Shown piece after piece: positions 40,873 to 50,709 of a stretch of DNA of 64,000 bases. The notes below the pieces were generated by a model. The model made no database searches and was not told where the DNA came from. It saw nothing but the letters and a program-made list of their open reading frames with translations. The position numbers and the translations under genes are program-made. Positions within the stretch are counted from its first letter, which is position 1; every line of letters starts with the position of its first letter. This DNA is from an uncultured Lachnospiraceae bacterium (GTDB lineage Bacteria; Bacillota; Clostridia; Lachnospirales; Lachnospiraceae): contig CANQCY010000004.1 in the NCBI GenBank assembly GCA_947591245.1, positions 1 to 64,000 of the forward strand, in the 5' to 3' direction.

Positions 40873-41976
40873 TCAGCTATTTATCCATTTGAGGTAACCA
40901 TTCATAAACATATCTAACTCTCCGTCCATCACCGCCCCTACATTTCCGGTCTCCACATTTGTCCTGTGGTCTTTCACCATCGTATATGGCTGCATAACAT
41001 AGGAACGAATCTGATTGCCCCAGCCGATTTCTTTCTGCTCGCCACGGATATCGGATTCCTTTTCCAGATTTTCCTGTTCCTTAAGAAGATACAGCTTCGC
41101 TTTCAACATTTGCATCGCCTTATCCTTATTCATATGCTGCGAACGCTCATTCTGGCACTGAACGACAATGCCGGTAGGGAAATGCGTGATACGGATCGCG
41201 GACGACGTTTTATTGATATGCTGTCCTCCGGCTCCGCTCGAACGGTACGTATCGATACGTATATCGTCATCTGCAATCTCGATATCCAAATCTTTTTCGA
41301 TATCCGGCATTACATCACACGACACAAACGACGTCTGGCGCTTCCCCGCCGCATTAAACGGCGAAATCCGCACAAGGCGGTGTACCCCGTGCTCGCTCTT
41401 TAAATACCCATATGCATTCATTCCGTTGATTTGAAGCGTCACAGATTTGAACCCCGCCTCGTCGCCGTCCAGAAAATCCAGCATTTCCACGGAATATCCT
41501 TTTTTCTCTGCCCACCGCTGATACATCCGGCAAAGCATGCTCGCCCAGTCGCAGCTCTCCGTTCCCCCGGCTCCCGCATGAAGCGTCAGAATCGCATTAC
41601 TCTCGTCATACTCGCCTTTCAGCATCGTAGTGATCCGCAAATCTTCAAACTCACAGACAAAATCTTTTAATTCCTGTCCGATCTCTGAGACAAGCTCCTC
41701 GTCCCCTTCCTCATAAGCCATCTCAATCAGGGTCATGATGTCCTCATACTGGTTCGACAGCGCGTCCGCGCGGCCCACAACGCTTTTTAAGTCCTTTACC
41801 TCTTTCATAAGCCGGCTTGCCCGATCTGCGTCATCCCAAAAATCCGGGGCTTCCATATTTTTTTCGAGCTCTTCGATCCGAAACCGCTTGCTCTCAAGGT
41901 TCAGCGAATCCCTGACCTCATCGAGCGGCTCTTCATATGAACCGAGCTCCGTTTTATAATTATCTAATTCAACCAC
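40873..41976 (-). CDS. prfB: Peptide chain release factor 2
   Basis: About 367 residues. RF2 ends translation at UGA and UAA: the stop-reading SPF is in VRISPFNAAG, and the catalytic GGQ in SSGAGGQHINKT. GTG 41976 follows AGGAG by seven bases. RF2 genes of most bacteria contain a programmed frameshift (CTT TGA C) near codon 25; here the corresponding place reads AAC CTT GAG AGC, so the gene is uninterrupted. It follows secA by 58 bases. Confidence 0.95.
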   Translation of the reverse strand: MVELDNYKTELGSYEEPLDEVRDSLNLESKRFRIEELEKNMEAPDFWDDADRASRLMKEVKDLKSVVGRADALSNQYEDIMTLIEMAYEEGDEELVSEIGQELKDFVCEFEDLRITTMLKGEYDESNAILTLHAGAGGTESCDWASMLCRMYQRWAEKKGYSVEMLDFLDGDEAGFKSVTLQINGMNAYGYLKSEHGVHRLVRISPFNAAGKRQTSFVSCDVMPDIEKDLDIEIADDDIRIDTYRSSGAGGQHINKTSSAIRITHFPTGIVVQCQNERSQHMNKDKAMQMLKAKLYLLKEQENLEKESDIRGEQKEIGWGNQIRSYVMQPYTMVKDHRTNVETGNVGAVMDGELDMFMNGYLKWINS

Positions 41977-42034
41977 GTGCATTCTCCTGTTACTGCTTAA
42001 AAACCATACTGCTTCCGCACTTGAGGACGGCGCC

Positions 42035-44599
42035 TTACGCCCGTCCGCAACAGTGCTTGTATTTCTTTCCGGAACCGCATGGACACGGCGCATTTCTGCT
42101 GATCTTCTCCGTCTTTCTCACCCTCGGAGCGTTTGCCGAATCGTCTTTGTTCGTTCCGGTTTCCTTTGCGACCTGCTCACGCTCTACCTTCTGCTCGATC
42201 CTGACATGCATCAGCGCTTTCACCGTCTCTTCGCGAATGGACTCCGTCATTTCTGCAAACATGTCGTAACTCTGGAAACGGTATTCCGTAACCGGATCCC
42301 TCTGACCGTAAGCCTGAAGTCCGATTCCCTGACGCAGCTGATCCATATCGTCGATATGGTTCATCCAGTGCTGGTCTGTCACCTTGAGAAGGATCACCCT
42401 CTCAATCTCACGGATCTGTTCCTGTTCAGGAAACTCCGCTTCCTTCATCTCATATATGTGCAGGGCCTGCTCTTTCAGACGCTGTATCAGTGCGTTTTTA
42501 TTGATGTTTTTATCCCTTTCCGGATCAAACGCAATCGGTTCAAACGGGATGATCGGAATCAGGTTCATATTGAGTTCGTCCAGATCCCACTCCTCCGGAA
42601 TTTGATCGTCTCCGATCGTACGGTTCACGTATTTCTCTATGACTTCATCAATCATGCCATATATCGTATCGCGCATGCTCTCGCCATCCAGCACCTTGCG
42701 CCTCTCTGCGTAAATGATCTCTCTCTGCTGGTTATTGATAATATCATACTCGAGAAGGTTTTTACGGATTCCGTAGTTATTTCCCTCGATCTTCATCTGC
42801 GCGCGCTCAATCGCTTTATTGAGCATGCGATGCTGAATCTGCTCGCCCTCCGGCATGCCCAGCGAATTAAAAATATTCATCAGATTCTGGGAGCCAAACA
42901 GGCGCATCAGGTCGTCCTCAAGAGAAATGTAAAACTTGGACTCGCCCGGGTCGCCCTGGCGTCCGGAACGTCCGCGCAGCTGATTATCAATTCGCCTCGA
43001 CTCGTGACGCTCCGTACCGATGATCCGCAATCCGCCCAATTCCTGAACTCCCTCGCCGAGTTTGATGTCGGTACCGCGCCCCGCCATGTTGGTCGCAATC
43101 GTGACCGCCCCCGCGACGCCGGCGTCTGCAATGATTTCCGCCTCCATTTCATGGTACTTTGCGTTCAGCACCTTGTGCTTGATGCCCTGCTTGCGGAGCA
43201 TGGCGCTCAGCTCTTCGGACGCCTCGATCGTAATGGTGCCGACCAGAACCGGCTGCCGCCTCTCATAGCATTCCTTTATATCATTGACAATCGCATTCAG
43301 CTTTTCTCTCTTTGTCTTATAAACAGAATCATTAAAATCCTTACGGGCAATCGGTTTATTCGTGGGTATTTCCACAACATCCATGCCGTAGATCTCGCGG
43401 AACTCTTTTTCCTCCGTCAGGGCAGTACCCGTCATACCGCATTTTTTATGGTATTTATTAAAGAAATTCTGGAACGTAATCGTAGCAAGCGTCTTGCTCT
43501 CTCTCTTCACCTTCACATGTTCCTTCGCCTCGATCGCCTGATGGAGTCCGTCCGAATAGCGGCGTCCCGGCATGATGCGGCCGGTAAATTCATCGACAAT
43601 CAGCACCTCGTCGTCCTTTACGACATAATCCTTATCAAGGAACATAAGATTGTGCGCGCGCAAAGCCAGTATAATACAATGCTGGATCTCCAAATGCTCC
43701 GGATCCGCCAGATTCTCAATATGGAAAAACCGCTCAACCTTTGCGATACCCTGTGCCGTAAGGTTCACTGTCTTTTCCTTCTCATCCACTACAAAATCGC
43801 CGGTCTCATCGTCATCTTCCTTCATGATGAGGTCCATCTTGGAAAGCTCTTTTGCCGTTCCCCTTTTTAACTGCCTCGCAAGATTGTCGCACGCCTCATA
43901 AATCTTGGTGGATTTTCCGCTGCTTCCCGATATAATGAGCGGCGTTCTCGCCTCGTCGATCAATACCGAGTCAACCTCGTCCACAATCGCATAATGCAGC
44001 TCCCGCTGAACAAGCTGTTCTTTATAAATGACCATGTTGTCACGGAGATAATCAAAACCGAGCTCATTATTTGTGGCATAGGTAATGTCGCAGTTGTAAG
44101 CTTCCCTTCTCTCGTCATTGTCCATACTATTCAAAATACATCCGACAGTAAGGCCGAGAAACTCATGGATCTGTCCCATCCACTCCGCATCACGCTTTGC
44201 CAGGTAATCATTTACCGTAACGATGTGGACGCCTCGCCCCTCCAGCGCGTTTAAGTAAGCCGGAAGAGTCGAAACCAGCGTCTTTCCTTCACCGGTACGC
44301 ATCTCTGTAATACGCCCCTGATGAAGAATCACGCCGCCGATCAGCTGCACCCGGTAATGACGCATGCCTATCGTTCTTTTGGAAGCCTCGCGAACCACCG
44401 CATATGCTTCCGGAAGAATGTCGTCAAGCGTCTCCCCTTTTGACAGGCGCTCTTTAAATTCCCGCGTTTTATCCTTCAATGCATCGTCCGACATTTTTTC
44501 ATATTCAGACTCCATATTTTCAATCTTATCGACAATCGGAAGCACTCGCTTTACTTCCCTCTCGCTGTGCGTGCCGATAACCTTACTTAATAATCCCAT
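42035..44599 (-). CDS. secA: Preprotein translocase ATPase SecA
   Basis: About 854 residues. It drives Sec-dependent export. Walker [45 protein letters not shown] and [10 protein letters not shown] are in order, and the C terminus carries the zinc-binding SEC-C tail [17 protein letters not shown] 44599 follows GGAGAG by seven bases. It is the only SecA seen here and probably the housekeeping SecA1. The order secA-prfB is common in Firmicutes. It would export the xylanase and the lipoproteins of the window. Confidence 0.97.
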   Translation of the reverse strand: MGLLSKVIGTHSEREVKRVLPIVDKIENMESEYEKMSDDALKDKTREFKERLSKGETLDDILPEAYAVVREASKRTIGMRHYRVQLIGGVILHQGRITEMRTGEGKTLVSTLPAYLNALEGRGVHIVTVNDYLAKRDAEWMGQIHEFLGLTVGCILNSMDNDERREAYNCDITYATNNELGFDYLRDNMVIYKEQLVQRELHYAIVDEVDSVLIDEARTPLIISGSSGKSTKIYEACDNLARQLKRGTAKELSKMDLIMKEDDDETGDFVVDEKEKTVNLTAQGIAKVERFFHIENLADPEHLEIQHCIILALRAHNLMFLDKDYVVKDDEVLIVDEFTGRIMPGRRYSDGLHQAIEAKEHVKVKRESKTLATITFQNFFNKYHKKCGMTGTALTEEKEFREIYGMDVVEIPTNKPIARKDFNDSVYKTKREKLNAIVNDIKECYERRQPVLVGTITIEASEELSAMLRKQGIKHKVLNAKYHEMEAEIIADAGVAGAVTIATNMAGRGTDIKLGEGVQELGGLRIIGTERHESRRIDNQLRGRSGRQGDPGESKFYISLEDDLMRLFGSQNLMNIFNSLGMPEGEQIQHRMLNKAIERAQMKIEGNNYGIRKNLLEYDIINNQQREIIYAERRKVLDGESMRDTIYGMIDEVIEKYVNRTIGDDQIPEEWDLDELNMNLIPIIPFEPIAFDPERDKNINKNALIQRLKEQALHIYEMKEAEFPEQEQIREIERVILLKVTDQHWMNHIDDMDQLRQGIGLQAYGQRDPVTEYRFQSYDMFAEMTESIREETVKALMHVRIEQKVEREQVAKETGTNKDDSANAPRVRKTEKISRNAPCPCGSGKKYKHCCGRA

Positions 44600-44802
44600 G
44601 CGTTCACTCTCCATAAAAAATCAAAGTTTCCTTGTACTAACAAGCTCTAAAGCTCCTTGTATATTCTATCACTAGATGCCGTGCGTTTCAATAACTATTT
44701 TTCCCCGATCCCTGTTTTTTACAAACCGTTCATATCTTTTTTACATTTTTCATTATGGATAATATTCCAAAGAAGCCCCGAATCGCCGCGTCCTCGCTAT
44801 AT

Positions 44803-44842
44803 CAAAAAAGCGCCCCTGTTCCTCCGCATGCGGAAAAACAGG
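44803..44842 (-). terminator. Terminator after hpf
   Basis: On the minus strand CCTGTT...AACAGG encloses a CCGCATGCGG palindrome, followed by GGCGC and six T. The rest of the ~290-base gap between secA and hpf (44600-44886) shows nothing else clear. Confidence 0.75.
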
Positions 44843-44886
44843 AGAGCCCTATTTGCATTCGTCTGCCCGATAAGCAAAAATTTATA

Positions 44887-45414
44887 TCAATACTCCGGTT
44901 CGATCAATCCGTATGTATTTCCCTTTCTCTTATAAACTACGTTTACTTCTTCCGTCTCAGAATTGCGGAACACAAAGAAACTATGTCCGAGCAGCTCCAT
45001 CTGTACGCATGCCTCCTCCGGATCCATAGGCTTCATGGCAAATCTCTTGGAACGGATAATATTGATTTCCTCTTCTTCATATGCCTCTTCATCAATAAAT
45101 TCCTGATTCAAGTGCGCCGCATTCTGCGCTTTGTCAATCAGCTTATTTTTATACTTGCGCAGCTGTCTCTCGATCACCTCTTCCACAAGGTCGATCGACA
45201 CATACATATCGCTGCTTACTTCCTCGGCGCGGATGATGCTTCCTTTCATCGGGATCGTGATCTCGATCTTCTGACGATTCTTCTCCGTGCTCAAAGTAAC
45301 ATGAACTTCTGTCGTATCAGTAAAATATCTCTCCAGTTTTCCGATTTTCTCTTCAACTGCCGAACGTAATCCCTCCGTTATATCTAAGTTTTTGCCACTA
45401 ATCACCAAATTCAT
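44887..45414 (-). CDS. hpf: Long-form ribosome hibernation-promoting factor
   Basis: 175 residues. The N-terminal ~100 form the ribosome-binding beta-alpha-beta fold (NLVISGKNLDITEGLR, VHVTLSTEKNRQKIEITIP). A linker leads to the C-terminal dimerisation domain (IIRSKRFAMKPMDPEEACVQMELLGHSFFVFRN) that joins two 70S ribosomes into 100S dimers in stationary phase. The length identifies the long form typical of Firmicutes. It has its own TTGCTG-N17-TATAAT promoter and lies downstream of a DnaA-box cluster. Confidence 0.95.
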   Translation of the reverse strand: MNLVISGKNLDITEGLRSAVEEKIGKLERYFTDTTEVHVTLSTEKNRQKIEITIPMKGSIIRAEEVSSDMYVSIDLVEEVIERQLRKYKNKLIDKAQNAAHLNQEFIDEEAYEEEEINIIRSKRFAMKPMDPEEACVQMELLGHSFFVFRNSETEEVNVVYKRKGNTYGLIEPEY

Positions 45415-45474
45415 TATAAATCAGCTCCTTTGCCCATAATATTCGAAACACAAAAAAACCTGTCCCGTAATTAC

Positions 45475-45503
45475 ATTATATACCATATTGAAATATTCAG
45501 CAA
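45475..45503 (-). promoter_or_regulatory. hpf promoter
   Basis: Minus strand TTGCTG (45498-45503), 17-bp spacer, TATAAT (45475-45480), about 60 bases before the hpf start. Confidence 0.7.
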
Positions 45504-45611
45504 GAAAAAGTTGCTAAATTTTTGCTTCTTTCAAGCAACTCAAGCCGGAATTGCCTGACAATTAGGCCAAGTGTCAAACAACATTTTTTTGCTACAAAAG
45601 TCTACCATTTT

Positions 45612-45681
45612 TGTGGATAATGTGGATAACTTTGTGTATAACTCGAAAATGTCGTAAACTCGTTCCTTTAATTGTGGATAA
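45612..45681 (+). promoter_or_regulatory. Cluster of DnaA boxes
   Basis: TGTGGATAA, the reverse complement of the DnaA box TTATCCACA, occurs exactly at 45612-45620, 45621-45629 and 45673-45681, with a one-mismatch copy (TGTGTATAA) at 45633-45641. All have the same orientation. They lie in a 361-base gap (45415-45775) upstream of hpf. Nearby are an inverted repeat GTTGCT/AGCAAC and the hpf promoter. No dnaA or dnaN gene is near, so this is not an obvious oriC. Confidence 0.7.
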
Positions 45682-45731
45682 CTTTGTTCTCAAATCAGAC
45701 TACATTTGTCTGCGTACCCTTGTTCTAAAAT

Positions 45732-45768
45732 GAGTTGTCACACACTTTGGCGTCAGCAGCGACAACTC
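45732..45768 (-). terminator. Hairpin at the end of the methyltransferase gene
   Basis: GAGTTGTC (45732-45739) and GACAACTC (45761-45768) make a perfect 8-bp stem just past the stop of the leftward gene, followed by ATTTTAG on the minus strand and ATCTTTTT on the plus strand. Confidence 0.5.
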
Positions 45769-45775
45769 ATCTTTT

Positions 45776-46642
45776 TCATCCTATAAAATTAACGCGCCCG
45801 CTCGCCCCGCACGGGAGCACAAGCCCATTTGAGCTGACCGGAAGCCCCAGCTCGTCCGCCCGCACCGTACCGCCGAACTTCGCCTTGACCGCTATGCCGA
45901 GCATATACGCCAGAACAGCCGGCTGCAAACCCGTCGTATAAGAATTCACCAGATAAAACAGCGGGTTGTCAGACAAAACCTTTGTGCAGAGCGAGATGAA
46001 CGGGAACACCTTATCCTCGATCTTCCACACTTCTCCCTTGGGACCCCTGCCGTAAGACGGCGGATCCATAATAATACCGTCATAGACGTTGCCGCGCCGG
46101 ATCTCCCTCTCTACAAACTTCACGCAGTCATCTACCAGATAGCGGATCGGCGCATCGGCAAGTCCGGAAGCCGCAGCATTTTCTTTTGCCCACGCAACCA
46201 TGCCCTTTGACGCGTCAACATGCGTTACCGCCGCTCCCGCTTTCGCGCATGCTGCCGTCGCTCCGCCCGTATAGGCGAAAAGATTGAGCACCTTAACCGG
46301 ACGGCCGGCGTTTCGGATTTGTTCGGACGCCCAGTCCCAGTTTGCCGCCTGTTCGGGAAAAAGGCCGGTATGCTTAAAACTAAACGGCTTCAAATGAAAT
46401 TTCAGGTCTTTGTAGGAGACATCCCATTGCTCCGGAAGGTTAAAAAATTCCCACTGTCCGCCGCCCTTGCTGCTCCGGTGGTAATGCGCATTTTTGTTCT
46501 TCCATTGGGGAGCCTGACGCGGCGTATCCCATATCACCTGCGGATCCGGACGAACAAGGATATATTTTCCCCATCGCTCCAGCTTCTCCCCATTTGACGT
46601 ATCAATCACCTCATAATCCTTCCATCCGTCTGCTACCCACAT
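45776..46642 (-). CDS. Class I SAM-dependent methyltransferase (RlmI/RlmK-like)
   Basis: 288 residues. SAM-binding motif I is VLNLFAYTGGATAACA, motif II VTHVDASKGMV, and IIMDPPSYGRG is the catalytic DPPSY typical of rRNA cytosine/guanine methyltransferases such as RlmI and the C-terminal domain of RlmL/RlmK. No PUA domain or other RNA-binding domain is obvious at the N terminus, which starts directly with a compact beta domain. SD AGAGG precedes ATG. It follows the alpha-galactosidase gene by 20 bases, though the functions seem unlinked. The exact rRNA target is not deducible. Confidence 0.85.
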   Translation of the reverse strand: MWVADGWKDYEVIDTSNGEKLERWGKYILVRPDPQVIWDTPRQAPQWKNKNAHYHRSSKGGGQWEFFNLPEQWDVSYKDLKFHLKPFSFKHTGLFPEQAANWDWASEQIRNAGRPVKVLNLFAYTGGATAACAKAGAAVTHVDASKGMVAWAKENAAASGLADAPIRYLVDDCVKFVEREIRRGNVYDGIIMDPPSYGRGPKGEVWKIEDKVFPFISLCTKVLSDNPLFYLVNSYTTGLQPAVLAYMLGIAVKAKFGGTVRADELGLPVSSNGLVLPCGASGRVNFIG

Positions 46643-46662
46643 ATCGGAATTCCTCTCTTTCC

Positions 46663-48879
46663 TTACCGCAAAACCCGCTTGAGCGAGATAAGTTTTCCCT
46701 CAAAATCCTTATCTGCGCCGTGAATCTCGATTCCTGCACTCATCAGCATTTTTCCGGAAAATACCCCCTCGCGATCGTCAAGCTTATACCATGCGTCTTC
46801 ATCCAACCCTTTCAGCTTAATCCGGTCATTCCAGCGGCAAATCCTGTTCACCACCCGCACAAAGGACACAAGCGCTTCCTCCTTATCCTTTGAAACGACC
46901 ATATAGCAGTCATAATACCGCTTTTCCGGCAGAGAAGCAATTCGGTAATAATCCCCTTCGCGAATCAAATCATTATATTTATGGTACATCTGCACCTGAT
47001 CTTTAATCTTTTCCCTGTCCTCCCGCGCTATCCTCGTCACATCCAGCTCATAGCCGAAGGTTCCGCCGAGCGCCACCTGTCCGCGGGTATCGAACGGCGT
47101 CGTCCGGTGCGTGGCGTGATTCGGGCAGTCGCTCACATGCGCTCCCATCGTCGATAACGGATACACCATCGCCGTACCCCGCTGAATCTCAAGGCGCTCT
47201 ATCGCATCGGTGTCGTCACTGCACCAGATCTGCGGGCTGTAATACAGCATGCCCGGATCAAATCTTCCTCCGCCGGATGAACAATTCTCCAATAAAAGTT
47301 CCGGAAAATCCGTCACAAGCCGGTTCTGCATTTCATAGACGCCAAGCACGAACCGGTGGTATACCATCCCCTGCTCGTCCTGAGCCGCCGCGTGGCTCGC
47401 CACATTTGTAAGGCTGCGGTTCATATCCCACTTCACATAATCGATTTCCGCCTCTTTCACGACGGTATATATTCTTTTATAGATTTCGTCGCGCACTTCT
47501 TTTCTGCCGATATCGAGCACATACTGATTCCTTCCGCGGCTTACATCCCTGTCGCGATACTGCAGGATCCAGTCCGGATGCTCGCGGAACAGGTCGGAAT
47601 CCGGGTTCACCATCTCCGGCTCCACCCATATTCCGAATTTGAGCCCGCGCTCGCGCACTCCGTCCGCCAGCCTTTTTACGCCGCCCGGCAGCTTTTCTTC
47701 GTTTGCAAACCAGTCCCCCAGCGACCTGCTGTCATCATTCCTGCGTCCGAACCAGCCGTCGTCCATCACAAGCATCTCAATACCGAGTCCCGCCGCTTCC
47801 TCCGCTATGCTCCACAATTTTTCAGTGTCGAAATCAAAATACGTCGCCTCCCAGTTATTGATCAGAATCGGACGTTTTTTATCCCGGTATGAGCCCCGTA
47901 TCAAATGCCCCCGGTACAAATCATGAAAATTTCTCGTCATGCCGCCGATTCCGGTATCGGAAAATACCATCACCGCCTCCGGTGCGGTAAAAATTTCCCC
48001 GGGCTGCAGTTTCCATGAAAAATGATGCGGATGAATACCCATCACCGTCCTGATATGTCCAAACTGGTTTTTCTCTACCTGGGCTAGAAAATTTCCGGAA
48101 TACACGAAGTTGATACCGTACACGCGCCCCCTGTCCTCCGTGGCGTCCGGCTCCAGAATTGCCATAAACGGATTTTCCTGATGCGAGCTCACGCCGCGGA
48201 CAGATGAAATCGACTGCTTTCCCTCTCCGATGCTGCGCCGGTAAATTTTGCGCTCCCTTCCCCATGCGCCGTGAAGCGTAATCAGGTCGCGCTCTCCCTC
48301 TCGGAAATCAAGGCACAGCGAAAATACCCGGTCAAGGTAGCAATTTCTTTCTGAATTATTTTTGACTTTTACCCACCGCGTTATTGCATCCTCTTCCTCA
48401 AACACCGAGTAATACAGCTCGACGCCGAGTTTCAAATCGGGCTCGGACATATGTATGACCAGCGTCTGGCAGTCGTCGGAATAAGTGGCGGGCATCCCTT
48501 CCAGCTCCGGCTTGCCTTTCAGCGTCTCGTATCCGTCATAGAAAAATTCCAGCGCCTCTTTCCCGCTCCCGCAGTCCGCATCGAGGCACGGCTCGCGGAA
48601 ATCGCCGTAGCCCGGCATCCCGTATTCCCACGAAAAGGTATCCACAAAATTCAACTTGTCTCTTTCAATGTATGCCGGAATACAGTGGTCCCGGTCGCCT
48701 CCCAGAAGAACGGAGAGGCATTCCGCATCTTCGTCCGACATCTCATTTCCATCGGGCTGTATCCGATCCCCGTAATACATATGCCCCACATAGCCGTCAG
48801 CCGATACCCCGATCACATACGAGGATTTCTTTGTGTCCAATTTAAACATTTTCTGTTTCTCATTAATTTGTATTGCCAT
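46663..48879 (-). CDS. Alpha-galactosidase (GH36)
   Basis: 738 residues, the usual GH36 length. It removes alpha-1,6-linked galactose from melibiose and raffinose-type sugars. The N-terminal beta-supersandwich is followed by a TIM barrel with NWEATYFDF and MLVMDDGWFGRRNDD; the nucleophile Asp is in YVKWDMNRSLT and the acid/base Asp in WCSDDTDAIERL; NCSSGGGRFD is also diagnostic. No signal peptide, so it is cytoplasmic and acts on imported sugar. SD GAGG precedes ATG. No transporter or regulator is adjacent. Confidence 0.95.
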   Translation of the reverse strand: MAIQINEKQKMFKLDTKKSSYVIGVSADGYVGHMYYGDRIQPDGNEMSDEDAECLSVLLGGDRDHCIPAYIERDKLNFVDTFSWEYGMPGYGDFREPCLDADCGSGKEALEFFYDGYETLKGKPELEGMPATYSDDCQTLVIHMSEPDLKLGVELYYSVFEEEDAITRWVKVKNNSERNCYLDRVFSLCLDFREGERDLITLHGAWGRERKIYRRSIGEGKQSISSVRGVSSHQENPFMAILEPDATEDRGRVYGINFVYSGNFLAQVEKNQFGHIRTVMGIHPHHFSWKLQPGEIFTAPEAVMVFSDTGIGGMTRNFHDLYRGHLIRGSYRDKKRPILINNWEATYFDFDTEKLWSIAEEAAGLGIEMLVMDDGWFGRRNDDSRSLGDWFANEEKLPGGVKRLADGVRERGLKFGIWVEPEMVNPDSDLFREHPDWILQYRDRDVSRGRNQYVLDIGRKEVRDEIYKRIYTVVKEAEIDYVKWDMNRSLTNVASHAAAQDEQGMVYHRFVLGVYEMQNRLVTDFPELLLENCSSGGGRFDPGMLYYSPQIWCSDDTDAIERLEIQRGTAMVYPLSTMGAHVSDCPNHATHRTTPFDTRGQVALGGTFGYELDVTRIAREDREKIKDQVQMYHKYNDLIREGDYYRIASLPEKRYYDCYMVVSKDKEEALVSFVRVVNRICRWNDRIKLKGLDEDAWYKLDDREGVFSGKMLMSAGIEIHGADKDFEGKLISLKRVLR

Positions 48880-48906
48880 AATTTACCTCATTTCCGACCA
48901 ATGCAT

Positions 48907-49788
48907 TTACCTTATTTCAATCCTTAGTTCAATGTCCTTGGTCCCCATTTTATATTTTGTTTTAAATGCTTTCGTCCTGTAGCCAAAATCCGGTTTATGC
49001 GTCTTTTTCATCGTCTTCCGGCACTTCATGAAATAGTCGGTATAAATATAATCGTCATCCCCATCGTCGGAGCAGGCGTCCAATTCATACCATTTTCCCC
49101 TGTATTTCACTATGTTCCATGCGTGAAGCTGCCATTTTTTCCCATTCTTTATCTTGCCGCTCACAAACTCGCATGGAATATCCATACGCATCAAAAGCTT
49201 ATACATCATGAGCGCATAACCGTTACAGACCGTTTTATTTTTATAAAATCCGCCGTAAGCTGACGAAAGGAATTTTTTTCCGGAATCATACTTTACCAGA
49301 TCGGTCACCGTGCCGTACGCCAGAAGAATCCGTCCGTATTTCGTGGACTTCTTTTTCATGATCGACTTTGCCAGCCTTTTTACCCTCTCGTTTACCTTGC
49401 GGGTCTGCGATAGCGTTTCAAAATATGTAACGCTATAGAAATGAAGCCCCGCCCGGTCATAATAACAGGACGCCTGATCAATCAAGCCGAACAGGTATCC
49501 TCCGTCATCCGTCGTCTTTTTGTCGTCGATCTCCTGCGCCATATCAAAAAACACGCTGAAATAACTTTCTTCGTCGCCGCAGTTAATCCTGCGGACAATC
49601 GATTCCGCCAGCGCCGTGCGCTTACACGGGATCGTAAATTCTTTCTTTCTCTTCATTAAATTGTCTGAAATCTGCCGATATATCTGCTTTTTCGTCATTG
49701 CTGCGGTTTTCGCCTGAATCTCCGCAGGCATGGGACACAGGAAACACAACAGCAATACAATTAATACCGTATATGACTTTTTCATAGC
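48907..49788 (-). CDS. Secreted transglutaminase-like protein
   Basis: About 293 residues with an N-terminal signal peptide (KSYTVLIVLLLCFLCPMPAEIQA). The C-terminal half is a transglutaminase-like Cys-His-Asp fold: Cys in NKTVCNGYALMM, His in WQLHAWNIV, Asp in WYELDACSDDG. Bacterial members act as proteases or cross-linkers on surface proteins. ATG 49788 follows AGGAGG by five bases. It precedes the alpha-galactosidase gene without clear functional connection; the target is unknown. Confidence 0.8.
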   Translation of the reverse strand, partial: AMKKSYTVLIVLLLCFLCPMPAEIQAKTAAMTKKQIYRQISDNLMKRKKEFTIPCKRTALAESIVRRINCGDEESYFSVFFDMAQEIDDKKTTDDGGYLFGLIDQASCYYDRAGLHFYSVTYFETLSQTRKVNERVKRLAKSIMKKKSTKYGRILLAYGTVTDLVKYDSGKKFLSSAYGGFYKNKTVCNGYALMMYKLLMRMDIPCEFVSGKIKNGKKWQLHAWNIVKYRGKWYELDACSDDGDDDYIYTDYFMKCRKTMKKTHKPDFGYRTKAFKTKYKMGTKDIELRIEIR

Positions 49789-49807
49789 CGCCTCCTGTCC
49801 CATAATT

Positions 49808-49842
49808 GCAAAACAGCGCCTCCCCTATAGGAAAGACGCTGT
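49808..49842 (-). terminator. Terminator after tRNA-Arg
   Basis: ACAGCG/CGCTGT stem with further internal pairing (CTTTCC/GGGGAG), then TTTTGC on the minus strand, two bases beyond the tRNA 3' end. Confidence 0.8.
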
Positions 49843-49843
49843 A

Positions 49844-49917
49844 CGTGGGTTAGAGGATTCGAACCCCCGACCTTTTGGTCCGTAGCCAAACGCTCTATCC
49901 AGCTGAGCTAAACCCAC
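49844..49917 (-). tRNA. tRNA-Arg (anticodon ACG)
   Basis: Minus strand cloverleaf: acceptor GTGGGTT pairs with AACCCAC; D arm GCTCAGCTGGATAGAGC; anticodon loop CTACGGA (ACG) closed by TTTGG/CCAAA; T arm GGGGGTTCGAATCC. The discriminator base is G and the CCA end is not encoded. It lies downstream of sigF and is closed by its own terminator. Confidence 0.95.
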
Positions 49918-49971
49918 AAAATATTATGTTTTCACAAACAAAATATATGATAGCATACGCAAATATATTTG

Positions 49972-50694
49972 TCAACCCCTCCCCGTCATATAATTTCTCA
50001 TTCTGTGCAATATTTTCTTTTCGAGACGGCTTACCTGAACCTGACTAATTCCCATTTTCTCCGCCACCTCGCGCTGCGGGCGGTTTTCATAATACCGCAT
50101 TCGGATGAGGCCCCGTTCCCTGTCATCCAAAAGAACCAGCATCTGTTCTACCAGCATTCGGTTCAAAAGCTCTTCGCTCCAGTCTGTTTTTTCCCGAATC
50201 CGTTCTTCCAAAAGCATTTCTTTTCCATCGGCAAAGCCGACCGGCTTGTGAATCGACTCCACCTCTGAATTCGCTTCCAGCGCGATCACAATATCCTCCG
50301 CCGGAATTTCCGTTGCCGCCGCCAGTTCTTCGATCGACGGCTCTCTGTTTAACTCTTGCGAAAGACGGTCCGCCGCCTTTTTGATCTTCCATCCGTTTTC
50401 CTTGATGCTCCGGCTGACCCGCACCATGCCGTCATCCCTCAAAAAACGCTTGATCTCGCCGTTGATCAACGGAACTGCATATGTTGAAAATTTGACCTCA
50501 AAATTTATATCAAACTTGTCCACCGCCTTGATCAGTCCGATTGCGCCGATTTGAACCAACTCTTCCTGATCATACCCGCGTCCGGTATATCTTCCCACAA
50601 TGCTGTACACCAGCCCCATATTATTCTGTATCACCTGGTCTCTTGCCGATTTATCCCCTTTTCGTGCCATTTTTATCAGCTCTATGGTTTCCAT
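49972..50694 (-). CDS. sigF: Sporulation sigma factor F
   Basis: About 240 residues. Sigma-70 region 2 (LVYSIVGRYTGRGYDQEELVQIGAIGLIKAVDKFD) and region 4 (NRPQREVAEKMGISQVQVSRLEKKIL) are clear, with a region 3 between. It directs forespore transcription after septation. Context fixes the identity: it is the third gene of spoIIAA-spoIIAB-sigF. ATG 50694 is ten bases from GAGGGG; GTG 50700 is an alternative start. Activity is held by SpoIIAB until SpoIIAA is dephosphorylated. Confidence 0.95.
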   Translation of the reverse strand: METIELIKMARKGDKSARDQVIQNNMGLVYSIVGRYTGRGYDQEELVQIGAIGLIKAVDKFDINFEVKFSTYAVPLINGEIKRFLRDDGMVRVSRSIKENGWKIKKAADRLSQELNREPSIEELAAATEIPAEDIVIALEANSEVESIHKPVGFADGKEMLLEERIREKTDWSEELLNRMLVEQMLVLLDDRERGLIRMRYYENRPQREVAEKMGISQVQVSRLEKKILHRMRNYMTGRG

Positions 50695-50709
50695 TGGCAC
50701 AGTTCCCCT

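Noticed and set aside
42053-43870. 605-codon plus-strand ORF
   Set aside because: Antisense shadow of secA.
45612-45681. Chromosomal origin (oriC)
   Set aside because: DnaA boxes are present, but no dnaA, dnaN or rpmH neighbours and no clear AT-rich unwinding element.
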